Below are positions 36,790 through 48,739 of a DNA stretch of 64,000 nt, piece by piece. The notes under the pieces were generated by a model. The model made no database searches and was not told the DNA's origin. It saw only the letters and a list, made by a program, of their open reading frames with translations. The translations under genes and the position numbers were made by a program. The stretch spans positions 372,001 to 436,000 of the forward strand of contig NW_026082986.1 in the NCBI RefSeq assembly GCF_020184175.1, written 5' to 3'. Origin of the DNA: Aphis gossypii. Its lineage: Eukaryota; Arthropoda; Insecta; Hemiptera; Aphididae. Each line of letters opens with the position of its first letter. Position 1 is the stretch's first letter.

Positions 36790-39700
36790 CAGAGGCGTAT
36801 TTACGATTTTGGCGCCCTAGGTACAAAAATTTTAAAGCTCCCTTTTAAGCAACCTCTAATTACAAATTAACTTTTTGTGATTAAAAATTATACCTCAATA
36901 TTATATATATATATATGTATATTCTTTACTTATCTCATTTATGCTTCTGCATAAGTGAACACTTTTATTTTACCATTGTGACACTACCCGCTCTAATTAT
37001 TTATTATTCATAATAAAAAAAGGTCAATCTAAGACAATTATTTATAATTATAAAGCAGTTTTACATAAATTTGTCAGTAAAATCATAAAATATTGATGTT
37101 ATGAAAATATAGTTAATACTATATCATAATTATTAATAAATGTACAATAAATAACAAAATTAATAAATTTTATTTATTAACAATTAATACATTTAAACTA
37201 TTTTACTTTATAATAGTATCTATAACAAATAATAATTTTAGATTTTACACTTTTTTTCTGAATTGTATGACAAAGGAATAAAATTAATTAAATATACATA
37301 TAGAAGTATAAAGGTTATAATAAAAAATAAAAATAAACAAAATATTAAATTATGATTACATATTTTTAGATTTTACGATGGGCCTTTTGTAAGGAAAATT
37401 CTTCAATTACTTCTTTATATTTAAGAGAACTGGTAATTTCTGCTTCAATACTCAGTATAGCCAACGAATTAAGTTTGTCATTATCAATAGTTGATCTTAA
37501 GTAGGATTTTATTCTTTTTAGTGCACTAAAGGATCGTTCTGCTGAACAATTTGATACCGGACTGCATAAATACATACGTAATGCTATTTCAATGTATGGA
37601 TACAAACTAGAAATATTAGGATCTTTAAATATTTTGTACAAATCTATAACAGTTATTGGCAAATTATTATCTTCTAATCCAGATAAATGACTACGAAAAT
37701 GAATACATTCATTAGAGAATGATGAACCAAGGTCTTCTGGATATTCTAATTGCAGTTGTATGGCTTGTTCTCTTACCTTGGATAGTGGCAACTTAGTAAG
37801 ATTAAATAAAAAACCAAATTTTATATTAACTGTATCATAAGCACTCTTTCTTTTGTTTAGTTCTGTAAGTAATGCATCTAATATAACTGTAAAAGTATTT
37901 ACTCTAAATGAGTCACTTTGTTGAAATGTTGAATTATTTTGATTTGACTCTCCATAAGGCATTTTCCTTTTTCTTTTTCGTTCAATTTTGTATTGATCTA
38001 CACCAGATTTTTCTTTGCCCAATTTTTCATAGTATGCAAAACTATTTCGTAAATCTTGAATATAATGTATTAATGATTTGTACAAAGTCACAACTGTTGT
38101 TAAATCAATGTGAACACTGAACACTCTGCAGTTTTTTACTAATACAGTTGAATCTTTCCAATATATCATTCCAAAGTGCTGTTAGTATACCCATTTCTAA
38201 ACTTTTCAGATTTTTCAATAAACCTTTGGCTTCACATTTGGTTGTTGATTTTTCTGTTGAACTATGTATAATTATATTTAAAGCTTCCATAATTTCATTT
38301 CAATTTCGAGATAGACTTAAACAAGCATCATGGCCATCACACCACCGAGTGTCTGATAATCTCTTAACCGTTAAATTTACAGATTTTGAAAGGCATTCAT
38401 TTAATACATTCCAACGGTTAGTTGAAGAAGAAAAAAATGTATAGGTATTTTGAAGAAAATAAAAAAAATCATTTGCTAGTGTACAGCAACTGGCTGCACA
38501 TTCACCAACTAAGTTTAATGAATGTGCAGCATAAGGTATATAAACTGCATGGATACACGCTTCTTTTATTCTTGCCTGAAGTCCTGAGTACATGCCTGAC
38601 ATATTAGATGCGTTGTCGTATGACTGGCCACGGCAGTTTTTAATATCCAGGTAATTTGCTCCTAACGCCATAAAAATTGCATCAGCCATATCTTCAGACT
38701 TATGTCCAGCATTGGCAAAAAACTATAAAAATCTTTCAACAAGTTCACCATTCTTTTTGATATATCAAAATATTAATGATAATTGATCAGTATGAGAGAT
38801 ATCAGGCGTTGAATCTACTACTATAGAGAAATATTTTGCATCTTTAATTTCATTTACAATAGTTTCTTTTACTTTTTCAGCCATAATGTAAATAAATTGT
38901 TCAAAAGTTGCAAAAGATAAATAAGATGTGCTTCCTTTTCCTTTATTGGCATATTGTGCAATATGATTGGAAAGAAATGGATCAAATTCAGCAATGAGCT
39001 CTAAGCTCATTATAAAATTTCCACTATGAGTAGAACCAAATTTATCATCATGTCCTCTTAATGGAAGTCCTCTGGAACTTAACGATTTTACAACAACTGC
39101 TACTCTTGTCAACATTTTTTCCCAATACATTTTTTCTGTTTCTACTTGTAAAATAAGTTGTTTATCAATTCGTTCTACTACAGAACCGCTTTGAGACATT
39201 TTAAGAACACAAGATTTATGAATAATCGAATTTTCATGCTGTGATATTTTTTCTTCTCCTTTCTTCCAGTTACTAAAACCAACTGTAGCAAAAACCGATT
39301 TACTCCCAAATAATCGACAAGGTGCACAATAAACATTACCGGTACTATTGGAATATATCAAAAATGTACGATTGAATGGTTCATTATTTTTTAACTTAGT
39401 TTTGATAAACTTAAGACTGAAATATCTATAATAGGAACGTTGAGCACCCCGCATTCGTTTTGTAGAAAGTCTTTTTGATTTTGAAAAATCATTGTTTTCC
39501 AGGTTTTGATTAAAGCCATTAAATGAAAAATAATCTTTGGTTGTTTCATTCACTACCCATAATGCTGGATCATCTCTGAACAAATAAAGTTTAAAAATGT
39601 ATTTACTTATAATGTATAAATTGTAAAAAAAAAAAAAAAAGAAAATATTATTACTTAGGAATAACAGTAACTAGGTTCTCATGTACTTCATCATTAATGT

Positions 39701-41294
39701 AATGGTTTTCTTCAATTCTTGATAAGCCATTAATTTTGTTTTCAATAGTAAGACTAATACAAAATAATATTGGTTATTCATTTATTAAACTATGATCCAG
39801 TACCAGCATAAGTGTGATTAGTCAGATTACTTACTCTGAAATGACAGTTTTATCAAATGTTGAATTTATTGTACTAAGTAGGTAGTTCAATCTTCTGCTC
39901 ATTTACATATAATACTTCAGTTTCTTCAGGTTGACTAACACAATCATCATCTTTATTCAAATCAGATGTTCCACTAATAAAATAGTATACAATTGTAACA
40001 TATTATTATTATTATTATATATTATGAATTATAGATTTATAATTGGCTTATAAATTTAAATAACTTACTCAGAGGAATGAGTACTTGAGCAGTGTTGTGA
40101 AACAGCGTTATCATTACTCAAACTATGGTCTAATAAAATTAATTATGCATAAATAAAATTAATTATTATTTGTATAACATGTCAAGTTGTATATTATGTA
40201 TGAATACATATAAAATCTATAATGATATATATAAATTAAAAATTACTATCATTCTGGACATTCTCTCTTGTCAGATTTGGAGGATTTTGTTGAAAATAAT
40301 TGTACAGTTTAGGCGTTTTAGCTAATACTTTGGCAGTTTCAGAAGCATTTTCTTTCTTTTTTTTTGCCGATAGAAAGCACCACTATGTTTTTTAACCATC
40401 TTCTTACAGTAGCAGTACGCTAAATTAGCAAAATCAAAAGCAATAAGCAATTAAGCTGGTAAGGTAAGCTTATAATTGTAAAAAAAATACAGATAAAACA
40501 TTTAAGCAATAAGAAATAATAAGTTAACCAAAATTGTAATAACAATGGCATTATAAAATCTTGCATATTACAACTAACTGTAATATGTCAATTGTCAAAT
40601 AAATAAGCTAGGTCGCAAACAAATTCAAAAATTGAATGCTAATAATATAATGAATAAATTTAATACAAACCTTAAATGTCTTCTTCAATCAAATAGGTAG
40701 GTAATATTTATTGGCACAGTATTTTACAAGTAAATGAAATATAAAAATCAATCTAAATTATTTACTTGATGAATATAATACACTTATACTATCGGTGAAT
40801 CAATAAGCCGGTAAAAATGTTAAAACGTGGTTTAGAAAATACTGTAACGTCGCATTTCCAACAGTAATTATCAGAGTGATTAGCACATAAACAACATGTA
40901 CAATGTACATATTCTATGTACGAGACAAGAAATGGACAGACCATGATAGAAATAATCTATTTTTAATTATTTTTATCATGGGAATATGGGACAGACCTGC
41001 AAAATAATACAACTGATAGATTAACAACCATCTATTTATAGCCAAGCTCTGTAGAATAATAATAAATTCTATGATAATTAAGAATTTATGATACAGATTA
41101 TCACTTATCTGTTATTAATAATTTTTCAATTTTTCAATAAAATCAATAAATAAAAAAATAAAATTATTTTATTTTATTTTATAATTTCACTATGAAAACA
41201 ATTAAACCTCTATCGACGGCGCCCCTTTAAGAGACTTAGCTTTTGGCGCCCCGGGGCGATTGCCCCCACGTCGCCCCCCCTTAAATACGCCTCG
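36790..41294 (-). mobile_element. hAT transposon, about 4.5 kb, decayed
   Basis: The left end begins CAGAGGCGTATTTA at 36790. The right end read inward begins CGAGGCGTATTTA at 41294. Both continue into GGCGCC-containing sequence. The minus strand carries a zinc-finger-plus-hAT transposase gene spread over several exons. No clear 8-bp duplication is visible: the right end sits inside a repeat (41305 onward) whose continuation is not found at the left end, so one flank may have been deleted or rearranged. Confidence 0.75.
37366..40399 (-). pseudogene. hAT transposase (TTF zinc finger, DUF4371-like, C-terminal dimerisation), broken
   Basis: A first coding exon (40399-40247) starts MVKKHSGAFYRQKKKK, a basic N terminus known from ZMYM1-like hAT proteins, and ends at a GTAATT donor. 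Small exons with GTAAGT-type donors probably follow near 40131-40080 and 39975-39840. The long exon from 39583 (acceptor TTGTTCAG) carries a TTF-type zinc finger (YCAPCRLF...H...H), a DUF4371-like region, CRGQSYDNASNMSG with a conserved catalytic-type aspartate, TRW, and the dimerisation motif NCSAERSFSALKRIKSYLRS near the end. It is dead: in-frame stops lie near 38765, 38720 and 38301, and a frameshift near 38120 coincides with a 7-bp tandem duplication (AGTGTTC). The intact protein would cut and paste the element in the nucleus. Confidence 0.85.
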
Positions 41295-41304
41295 TATCAT
41301 TACT

Positions 41305-42200
41305 TAATTGATTACACATTGTAATTAGGTTTTTTATTCACGGTTATTATAAATTATTATGCGTTGCTTTACATGACTTATAAAATATAAGTTAAAATTA
41401 AATTATTTATTTTGGTAGTTTTTGGTGAATAATTTTGGTCTTGTTAATCATTGTATTATAATGTTTACGAAAACCAATTTACGAACAAACTGATTTCTTT
41501 ATTTTATAATAATAATTTTTTTTTATATATATATTATGTGAATTTTCAATACTTAAAAAACCAATCGTTAACACTTAAGATAATCAAGTTAAGATATCAA
41601 AACTATTAATTTGGTGGAACTGTTAACGAATTCAATAATATTTATTTTAGTTTCTATTAAATTGGACAATTTTAGAATGTTTTTACTGAATCGAAATAGG
41701 ACCTGCCAAAGTCTCACAATTTTGTCAGAACAGAATAATGTTTTTGTTCAAAAAGTAATTTAGTGTATAATCACTATAATCGTACCAATTGACAGTTTGT
41801 ATTATTCGACATGATTGCGCGTTCGTATATTCATACGGTTTTTGGGCGCCGGCCGAAATATGTAGCACACTAGTGCACATACACTAATATTAATTTACTT
41901 ATCACACACTAACAATCCTTATGGTAGTAGACACAATTAATACAATATTCCTCAGAATATAAACGACTAGAACACATAGAAAAATGTTTGTTTTACGGAG
42001 AGGAAAATACATTAAATTAAATATATCTACATGTTGATTTGAAAAGTAATTTACTCATTTCAAACTGGAAATTTCTTTGCGATAAGTTGCATGCCCCGGA
42101 TGATTAAAACACGGCTGATAGTGGAGGTGGTCTCGGAGTAACTGATTTTTTACAGCGATAAGAAGGGTCGTATAACTTGAACACACATCTATCGCATGCT
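41305..42200. repeat. Inverted partner of the repeat at 11.5-14.7 kb
   Basis: The reverse complement of 41305-42075 matches 14745 down to 11510 without the hAT-like insertion found there. The left edge at about 41295 is the junction with the hAT transposon, which truncates this copy. From 42076 to 42200 I see no clear match. Confidence 0.7.
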
Positions 42201-43635
42201 CTGTCATTTAATTTAATGTTGGAATAAATATAAACACAGATATCTAAGTAAAACAGAAATAAATGAATTAATGTAACACATTATATTTCTTTTAAAATAC
42301 GTAATATAATATTGATTATAAAATAATTTTTGTATTTCGATTAATAACGTTTTTATTTCTAAGCATGCGGCGTATGCTGGGCGTACTTGGAGTATTCGCC
42401 CTTGTAAATTAGGTGTCAAATGAATCACTGTAATAGATATGTTATGTTCAATACTGATTGCCGTACAAATATAATGGTATCGTTATACATGGTGCAACGA
42501 GAGAAGGTGGCATTACAATTTGCAAGTACCTATTGTTTTTTGGACAAACGTAAATTGCACCCAACGAAGGGTAAGAATTGAAAATTGCATCACTTTGTAC
42601 TTTTTACGTACCTATAAATTGTGTGTGGTGTTTTTCAGATACAAATTTCTATCTAGTAAATTGCGTTTCATAGAAATATTATTTTAATAATAGTCATTTA
42701 GCATTACTCAGAGCAGGTGACTATCACTCCTTCAAAAAATTGCTTGTTGCTTAGTTTACTTGGAATAAATTAATTAGTTAATAACAATTTAAAAATTTAT
42801 TTATATTTTTATAAAGCTAGGTTAAGTTATACATCAATTAAGTAATGAGACATCATTGACATAATCAACCTTCATAATAGTATTTTCATTATATTTTTGA
42901 GTTTATTTTTTGATTTGGTATTTTACACAAATCAACGATGAAAGAATAAATGTACAACAATATTGAAAACAGATATTGATGAATTCAAGATCACTTACTA
43001 TAATAGAGAAATTTACTACATAGAAACTCCTGTAAAATAACAAGCACAATTCACTATACCTCTTTTTGTTGCCGAAAAATAGAATATAGATACTGGGATA
43101 AATTTAATATACTATTTTTACCACTTGCTTACTATGGAAGCAATTTACAATCGCCAATTAAAGTTATCTATTTTGTTTTTAGCATTGCAGTAGGTCGATG
43201 AAAGTATTTTTTATACGATAAAATGTTTATATATAATCAATATACTAATCTTATTCTCGTATAGCATTGCGTTAACGTCTTTGTGAACTATAGACGACGG
43301 CGTGTTGCAAGGCACATCATCCTGTATCAAAGTTTACGATTTAGGTTAGCCTTATAAATAATACCACCTATATAGGTATGTAAAATATCACTATATAGAT
43401 AGCTTATCTTTCCGCACCACTCAGGGAGACATCTAATGTGAACTATTTACGGTATGGCAGTTGGTTGGAGAGCGTACTCGACCAGATTGTAATGAAGCCA
43501 GACTATTTAGTGTTTACCTTTAACTTAATAAATGTGTTTAATAATATCCATAGAGTTGTTTTATTAGAGTTATTCCACTGTTAGCCACGAGAGTGAGGAG
43601 AAGCTACTTAAGTAGTTAACAGGTATATCAGCTGC
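42201..43635. other. Intergenic DNA with the 43215-43345 inverted match and a possible solo LTR
   Basis: 43215-43345 is the reverse-complement partner of 9225-9362. 43436-43630 starts TGTGAAC, contains AATAAA and ends near GTTAACA, so it could be a solo LTR, but no flanking duplication is visible. The 71-codon frame at 42213-42428 has no recognisable domain. Confidence 0.4.
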
Positions 43636-43745
43636 AGCATAATCTGACTGGCTACTTTCCGTTTATAAACGATACAAACTATTACTCATTTCATTGATGT
43701 CTCAGCAATACAATTAAAGCAGTCATATAGTTAGTGTGTGTAATG
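43636..43745 (+). repeat. Second copy of the ankyrin-gene upstream block
   Basis: Matches the reverse complement of 8635-8760 (GTATATCAGCTGCAGCATAA, then GGCTACTTTCCGTTT.TAAACGATACAAAC). In the first copy this sequence lies upstream of the ankyrin-like gene. Here BEL/Pao sequence follows instead, and the ankyrin-like fragment appears only at 48.5 kb. Confidence 0.6.
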
Positions 43746-43856
43746 TATTTTTATTGTAATCGTTATATCGAGTTATGGTCACCTATAGGAAGTGGTATCA
43801 TTTGGAATTGGTTCTGAGGTGAGATTTGAATATAAGTTTATATAGTATCGTTCTAG

Positions 43857-44106
43857 TGGGGCTATGCCCCCCCCCCGGTCATTAAATCTCGTAGATAACA
43901 ATATTATACTAATTTATTATTATAAATTAAATGAGTTTAATCGTATAATAATAGTTATCAAAGACTATAAAGTAAACAATTAAATTAAATTAAATATATT
44001 TTTCATCAATTATAATATCAAGTTAATTTTCCTTTTTATTTTTTTCACCAAAAAAAAAGCGTCTAGGGAAGGATATATCCCCATATCCCCCATAATTACA
44101 CCACTG
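43857..44106. mobile_element. Possible MITE with C-rich ends, about 250 bp
   Basis: The right end reads CCCCCATAATTACACCACTG, a hAT-like terminus in reverse. The left end (AGTGGGGCTATGCCCCCC) resembles it only loosely. No duplication is visible, so limits and class are tentative. Confidence 0.3.
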
Positions 44107-44202
44107 CGGCTATGTAACCAAAAAAATAATATTTTATATTTACTCTATAACTACATACCAATTAGTATAATTTATACCTATGTATTATAAATTATATATA
44201 GG

Positions 44203-47200
44203 TGTTCACGCTCACACAAGCAGGGTTGTTGTTCATTATTATATTATATTTTCATTATTATTAGTTTATTATTAGTATTATGCTGCAAGTGTTATGTGGT
44301 GACCTTGTGTGTTATATTTTAGAATTTATTGTGCAGTTGTTGTATTTGTACCACTGGATTTACAATTATTCTTATATTTTATTGGACTTGTGTGTGGCAC
44401 TGGTAGATGGTTTCTATGTTCATATTATTATGTTAAACGTTAAGTTCGTTGTGGTTTGCCTTGCCATTTTGTTATTTTATTCACTTTTCTCGGTGCTTTC
44501 GAGACCAACACATGTGTTGTTTTTTCCTTTCAAGTTGCTCGGTTGTCGATTATTGCCAGTTTTGTCTGCGGCCATTTTTCTTTTTCATTATAGCTTCCCA
44601 CGTGCCATGCCTTTAATATTCGGTGAAAATTATTATTTGTTATTTGGTATGTATCGTTCGGCTACTTTCTGCTGCGGTCATTAATGTTATAATTTTTACA
44701 GGAGTAATATATATTAAATCTGCTTGTTGAGCGATTCTGGTTGTCCTGTGCGGTTGTTGTTTGTATCTTGGCTGCAGAGTTGTATTATCCTATTGTTATT
44801 GCAGATCTGCTCGTATGTATTAGCGGTGTTCATGTGATTGTGCCAGATCAACCTGCTATTCTTTTTATTGTAATCTATTAAATTTATTATATACGGATCT
44901 GGGCAACACATGACACCATAATCATACTTAAGGTATGTGGTGCACCACATGGTTGATTACTATTATTTATTGTGATATTATTTTAAGTATTTTCTAAGTC
45001 ATAAATATTAGTAAATTAGAATTTTAATTATTACATTGGTTGTTTCTATTTATTTATATATAGATGTTCTTAATATTGTTATATTGGTTACAGTAACCAT
45101 ACTTGATTTAGCTTATTGCTAATTGTTTTATATTTTTCAGTATTATCTGTTTATTTTTTATATATTGCCAAACAGGCGGATATCATATTGTTTTATTACT
45201 TGTGTGATTTTTTTATTATTCAATTATACAGTCCACTTAATTATATTTACCTGTTTATTATTTTTATTGGAGTTACCCTCAATTATATTAAAATTATATA
45301 ATAGGCAACGCCCCTACATTTTGGTCCTAAGGATGCCGGATATTGAATTTTATATTTTTAAAATAAACATTTAATTGTTCTCTCTCAATAGAAAGATCAC
45401 ACTTGTTTGTACTTTTAATTGATTTGTTTGTTTAATTATTATTATTATTTTTATTGTGAGATAAGCACTTAGTGCATTCCTATAATTTGTATACAGCAAT
45501 GGAGGCGACAACTGCAAAGAAGTTAAAACTGGCCAAGAAAAGGCAAAATCAAGTCAACCATGAACTCTCTACAACAACACTTTTCGGCACTCAGTATGAT
45601 ACTACATCTGGTAACTTAAATGAAGTACGCATTCGGTTTGAAGCATTAAATGCGTTATCTGAAAAATATGAAATGGCTCAAATTGAAATTGAAGAACTTG
45701 ATGATTCGGTAGATGATGATCAGCAATGTGATGAATATATTGACTTCAAAAATAAATTATACCACGCTAAAGCAGTTTTAATGCAACTGATAGATGCTAA
45801 CTCAAATAATACATCAAGTAGTCCTTCCTATAGTGAGCTCACCAAATACAAGACTGAAAATACAATGAGGTTACCACCAGTGGAGATTCCAAAATTTGAT
45901 GGTGATTGGCAATGTTGGACGTCATTCATTGATAGCTTTAATATTGTATTCCATAACCATGAGAATCTTGCTCCTGTTCAGAAATTTCACTATCTTAAAG
46001 GTTATCTTGTGGGTCAGGCTAGTGATGTTATTCGGTCAATTCCCACCACGGGTGAAAATTATTTACAAGCATACAACACATTAATGAACCGGTATGACAA
46101 TAAAAGTGTGATCATTCAATCTCACATCAGATCACTACTTGACACACCTAAAGTTCTCATAACATCGGCAACAAATTTAGAAAAATTACAACATCATATC
46201 ATGTCTAATGTTAATGCGCTCAGAGCTTTAGGACAACCCATAGATTCCTGGGATGCATGGTTGGTCACACTCATTTGCAGTCGTTTGGATAGTGCCACGG
46301 TGGGAGAGTGGCAACTCCAATATAATAAAAAAGAATTGCCATTGTTTTATGAAGTTGAGGCGTTTTTACTTAATCGTATTGCAGCATATCAGGCAGGAGA
46401 AATGAATGTTGGATCTACCCTAGAAAAGAAGGCTGTTGGAAAGGTTTATAATCATAAGTTGCAGGAAAAAAAGGCATTCCATGTAGGACCAGCTCAAAAA
46501 ACAAGTTATACAATTAAATGTAGTTTGTGCAATGAAGGTCACAGATTGTACCTATGTAAACAATTTGATAAGTTACCTGTTCATGAGCGACGTGATGTTG
46601 TCATGAAAAATCATTTATGCTTCAAATGTTTAAATGTTAATCATCAAGCAAGGTTCTGCAAATTTTCAAATTGCTCTAAGTGTGGAAAAAGACATAACAT
46701 TAAATTACATTTGGAAGAGAATGAAGGATCCACTATGTCTGACCAAGATAATGCAGCCGGTATCACTGAGCAGCCACTGTGTGACGGTGAAGGGTTTGCA
46801 CAAGCAATGCACGCGTCCGGTGACTCAGTGATGTTAGCCACTGCCATTGTGGTTATTAATGATATAACAGGTGTACCCAAGCGTTGCAGAGCACTGCTGG
46901 ATTCAGGGTCACAGATCAACTTCATCACTGACGCTTGTGCTCAATCTCTTAAATTAACAAGAACTAACTGTCATCTACCAATTGTTGGAATTAATTCAAA
47001 ACGTTCAATAGCTCAAAAATTGAAACCAGTTCTAATATCTTCACGGTTTGAAAATTTTAGCACTCTAATAGATTTACATGTACTTCCGTCCATTTCAAAT
47101 ACATTACCGTCACGGCCCTTAAAACTTAATAATTTTAAGATCCCAGAAATAGTGAAAGGTCAATTGGTAGATCCCAGTTGTGGAGATCCTGGAGACATAC

Positions 47201-48300
47201 AATTATTACTTGGTGCAGAGGTTTTTTACACTTTATTCAGTGGTGAAAAATTTGAGATTGAAAATAGCTTAATGTTTCATAATACTGCACTCGGATGGGT
47301 TCTTACCGGCAAGGTGTCTAATAATCAATGTAATCATATGAACACATGTATGCATGCCTGGTTCAGCGAAGGAAGAGTTGAACCAGCTTTATCGTTATTT
47401 GTCACTAAATCAAATAGTCGTCGAACTGATGAGCAGAAGGCGGAAAAGCATTTTAATGATACTCATAGTAGAGATGATTCTGGAAGATTTGTTGTGCGGC
47501 TTCCAATAAATACTGATATCGGTACACTTGGTGATTCCAGTTATATGGCTCAACGTCGTTTTCTAAACTTGGAGAGGCGATTGTCTAGAGACAAAGGGCT
47601 TGGCATTGCATATCATAAATTCATGTCTGAATATTTAACTATGAATCATATGGCATTAGCAGCTGCTCCAGATCCTAATAAATGCGCTTATTATTTGCCA
47701 CATCATGCTGTAATGAAAGAATCTAGTATCACAACCAAATTAAGAGTGGTCTTTGACGGATCCGCTCCATCTAGCTCTGGATTATCTCTTAATGATATTT
47801 TATACCGAGGTCCCAAGGTTCAACCAGATTTGTTAGATATATTATTGAGGTTCAGAATGCATTCTATAGTCATAACAGCTGATATTGCTAAGATGTACAG
47901 GCAAGTACTTATACACCCTGAGGATCGAGCGTTACAAAGAATATGGTACAGAGAAACTCCGGAACAGTCTTTAAAGGAATTTGAGCTACGCACAGTCACT
48001 TATGGTACAAAGGCTGCATCTTTTCTTTCTACACGGTGTCTTTTGCAGCTGGCTACTGAAGTTGAAAATCCAATTCTCAAACGTGTCATATCTAGTGATT
48101 TTTATGTTGATGATTTACTTACCGGTTGTGCCACTGAAGATGCATGTTACTCACTTTATAAAAATGTCAATAAGGTTTTGGAAGCAGCTGGTTTTCCACT
48201 GAGGAAATGGTGTTCCAACTCTAGCACATTGATGTCTCGCATTCCCACGGATACGGATGATGCAACATATCGGTTGTCTTTAACGGATCAAGACACGGTT
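44203..48300 (+). mobile_element. BEL/Pao LTR retrotransposon, 3'-truncated
   Basis: The coding part (45499 onward) is diagnostic for BEL/Pao. Upstream, 44203-45318 could be the 5' LTR: it starts TGTTCACG, and the next segment, TTTTGGTCCTAAGGATGCCG (45319 onward), is a candidate primer-binding region. This LTR assignment is an inference because no 3' LTR exists for comparison. A 134-codon hydrophobic frame at 44280-44684 lies within the putative LTR and is not accepted as a gene. Recognisable element sequence stops at about 48300, in the middle of pol. Confidence 0.7.
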
Positions 48301-48369
48301 ATTATATTAAACCATCAAATGCGCGATAGATATAGGTTTAATAGGTTTATCAGCTGCAGCATAATCTGA
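45499..48369 (+). CDS. BEL/Pao Gag-Pol polyprotein, truncated after reverse transcriptase
   Basis: From the ATG at 45499 (a GTG at 45472 is also open) the frame runs 956 codons. In order it shows: a coiled N-terminal part; a DUF1759-type Gag region near residues 120-270 (IPKFDGDWQCW); zinc-knuckle clusters near 340-400 (CSLCNEGH, CFKCLNVNHQARFC, CSKCGKRH); a retropepsin-like DUF1758 protease at about 461 (LLDSGSQINFI); and a reverse transcriptase from about 728 (LRVVFDGSA, ADIAKMYRQV, catalytic FYVDDLLTG near 867). The natural protein should be nearly twice this length, with RNase H, the A17 peptidase region and integrase. Here similarity stops at about residue 934 and a foreign tail of some 22 codons runs into a copy of the CAGCTGCAGCATAATCTG block. 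Gag, protease and RT remain open, suggesting a fairly young insertion, but without integrase it cannot be autonomous. Confidence 0.88.
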   Translation: MEATTAKKLKLAKKRQNQVNHELSTTTLFGTQYDTTSGNLNEVRIRFEALNALSEKYEMAQIEIEELDDSVDDDQQCDEYIDFKNKLYHAKAVLMQLIDANSNNTSSSPSYSELTKYKTENTMRLPPVEIPKFDGDWQCWTSFIDSFNIVFHNHENLAPVQKFHYLKGYLVGQASDVIRSIPTTGENYLQAYNTLMNRYDNKSVIIQSHIRSLLDTPKVLITSATNLEKLQHHIMSNVNALRALGQPIDSWDAWLVTLICSRLDSATVGEWQLQYNKKELPLFYEVEAFLLNRIAAYQAGEMNVGSTLEKKAVGKVYNHKLQEKKAFHVGPAQKTSYTIKCSLCNEGHRLYLCKQFDKLPVHERRDVVMKNHLCFKCLNVNHQARFCKFSNCSKCGKRHNIKLHLEENEGSTMSDQDNAAGITEQPLCDGEGFAQAMHASGDSVMLATAIVVINDITGVPKRCRALLDSGSQINFITDACAQSLKLTRTNCHLPIVGINSKRSIAQKLKPVLISSRFENFSTLIDLHVLPSISNTLPSRPLKLNNFKIPEIVKGQLVDPSCGDPGDIQLLLGAEVFYTLFSGEKFEIENSLMFHNTALGWVLTGKVSNNQCNHMNTCMHAWFSEGRVEPALSLFVTKSNSRRTDEQKAEKHFNDTHSRDDSGRFVVRLPINTDIGTLGDSSYMAQRRFLNLERRLSRDKGLGIAYHKFMSEYLTMNHMALAAAPDPNKCAYYLPHHAVMKESSITTKLRVVFDGSAPSSSGLSLNDILYRGPKVQPDLLDILLRFRMHSIVITADIAKMYRQVLIHPEDRALQRIWYRETPEQSLKEFELRTVTYGTKAASFLSTRCLLQLATEVENPILKRVISSDFYVDDLLTGCATEDACYSLYKNVNKVLEAAGFPLRKWCSNSSTLMSRIPTDTDDATYRLSLTDQDTVIILNHQMRDRYRFNRFISCSII

Positions 48370-48489
48370 TAGGATTACAAAAAAATTTTTGCAGTATTTT
48401 TAGTAAGGATATTGGATAGTAGTTGAATAAAATTAGTAATATTACACTTAATAATTTCAGTATATTATTTAGTGTACTTTCTACTATAC

Positions 48490-48735
48490 ACATGTAAAGC
48501 GGCCGTGGAAAGTGGACACATTGATTTGATGCGCTGTGCACATGAACACGGCTGCCCGTGGAACGAATCCACGTGTGCCCTGGCCGCAGATTTTGGGCGT
48601 ATTAATTTGCTACGGTATGCCTATGAAAACGGCTGCCCGTGGGACAAAAGAACGTATGACGCGGCCGCGAGAAACGGATAAGGATCATGTCTACAATATG
48701 CACTGAAAAATGGATGCTTAGAGAATGAGGTATCA
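48490..48735 (+). pseudogene. 3' fragment of a second ankyrin-like repeat gene
   Basis: The frame encodes about two and a half 27-residue units (CKAAVESGHIDLMRCAHEHG, CPWNESTCALAADFGR, YENGCPWDKRTYDAAARNG). A TAA stop follows where the intact gene at 6116-8295 has CAA (NGQGSC). After the stop the same frame continues with GSCLQYALKNGCLENEV, resembling and slightly longer than the C-terminal tail of the intact gene. The 5' part, including exon 1 and most repeats, is absent; the BEL/Pao element lies there instead. It is a broken paralogue in opposite orientation to the intact gene. Confidence 0.8.
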
Positions 48736-48739
48736 GTGT

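Noticed and set aside
44280..44684. 134-codon hydrophobic frame upstream of BEL/Pao
   Set aside because: Lies in the putative LTR, is T- and L-rich and has no family signature.
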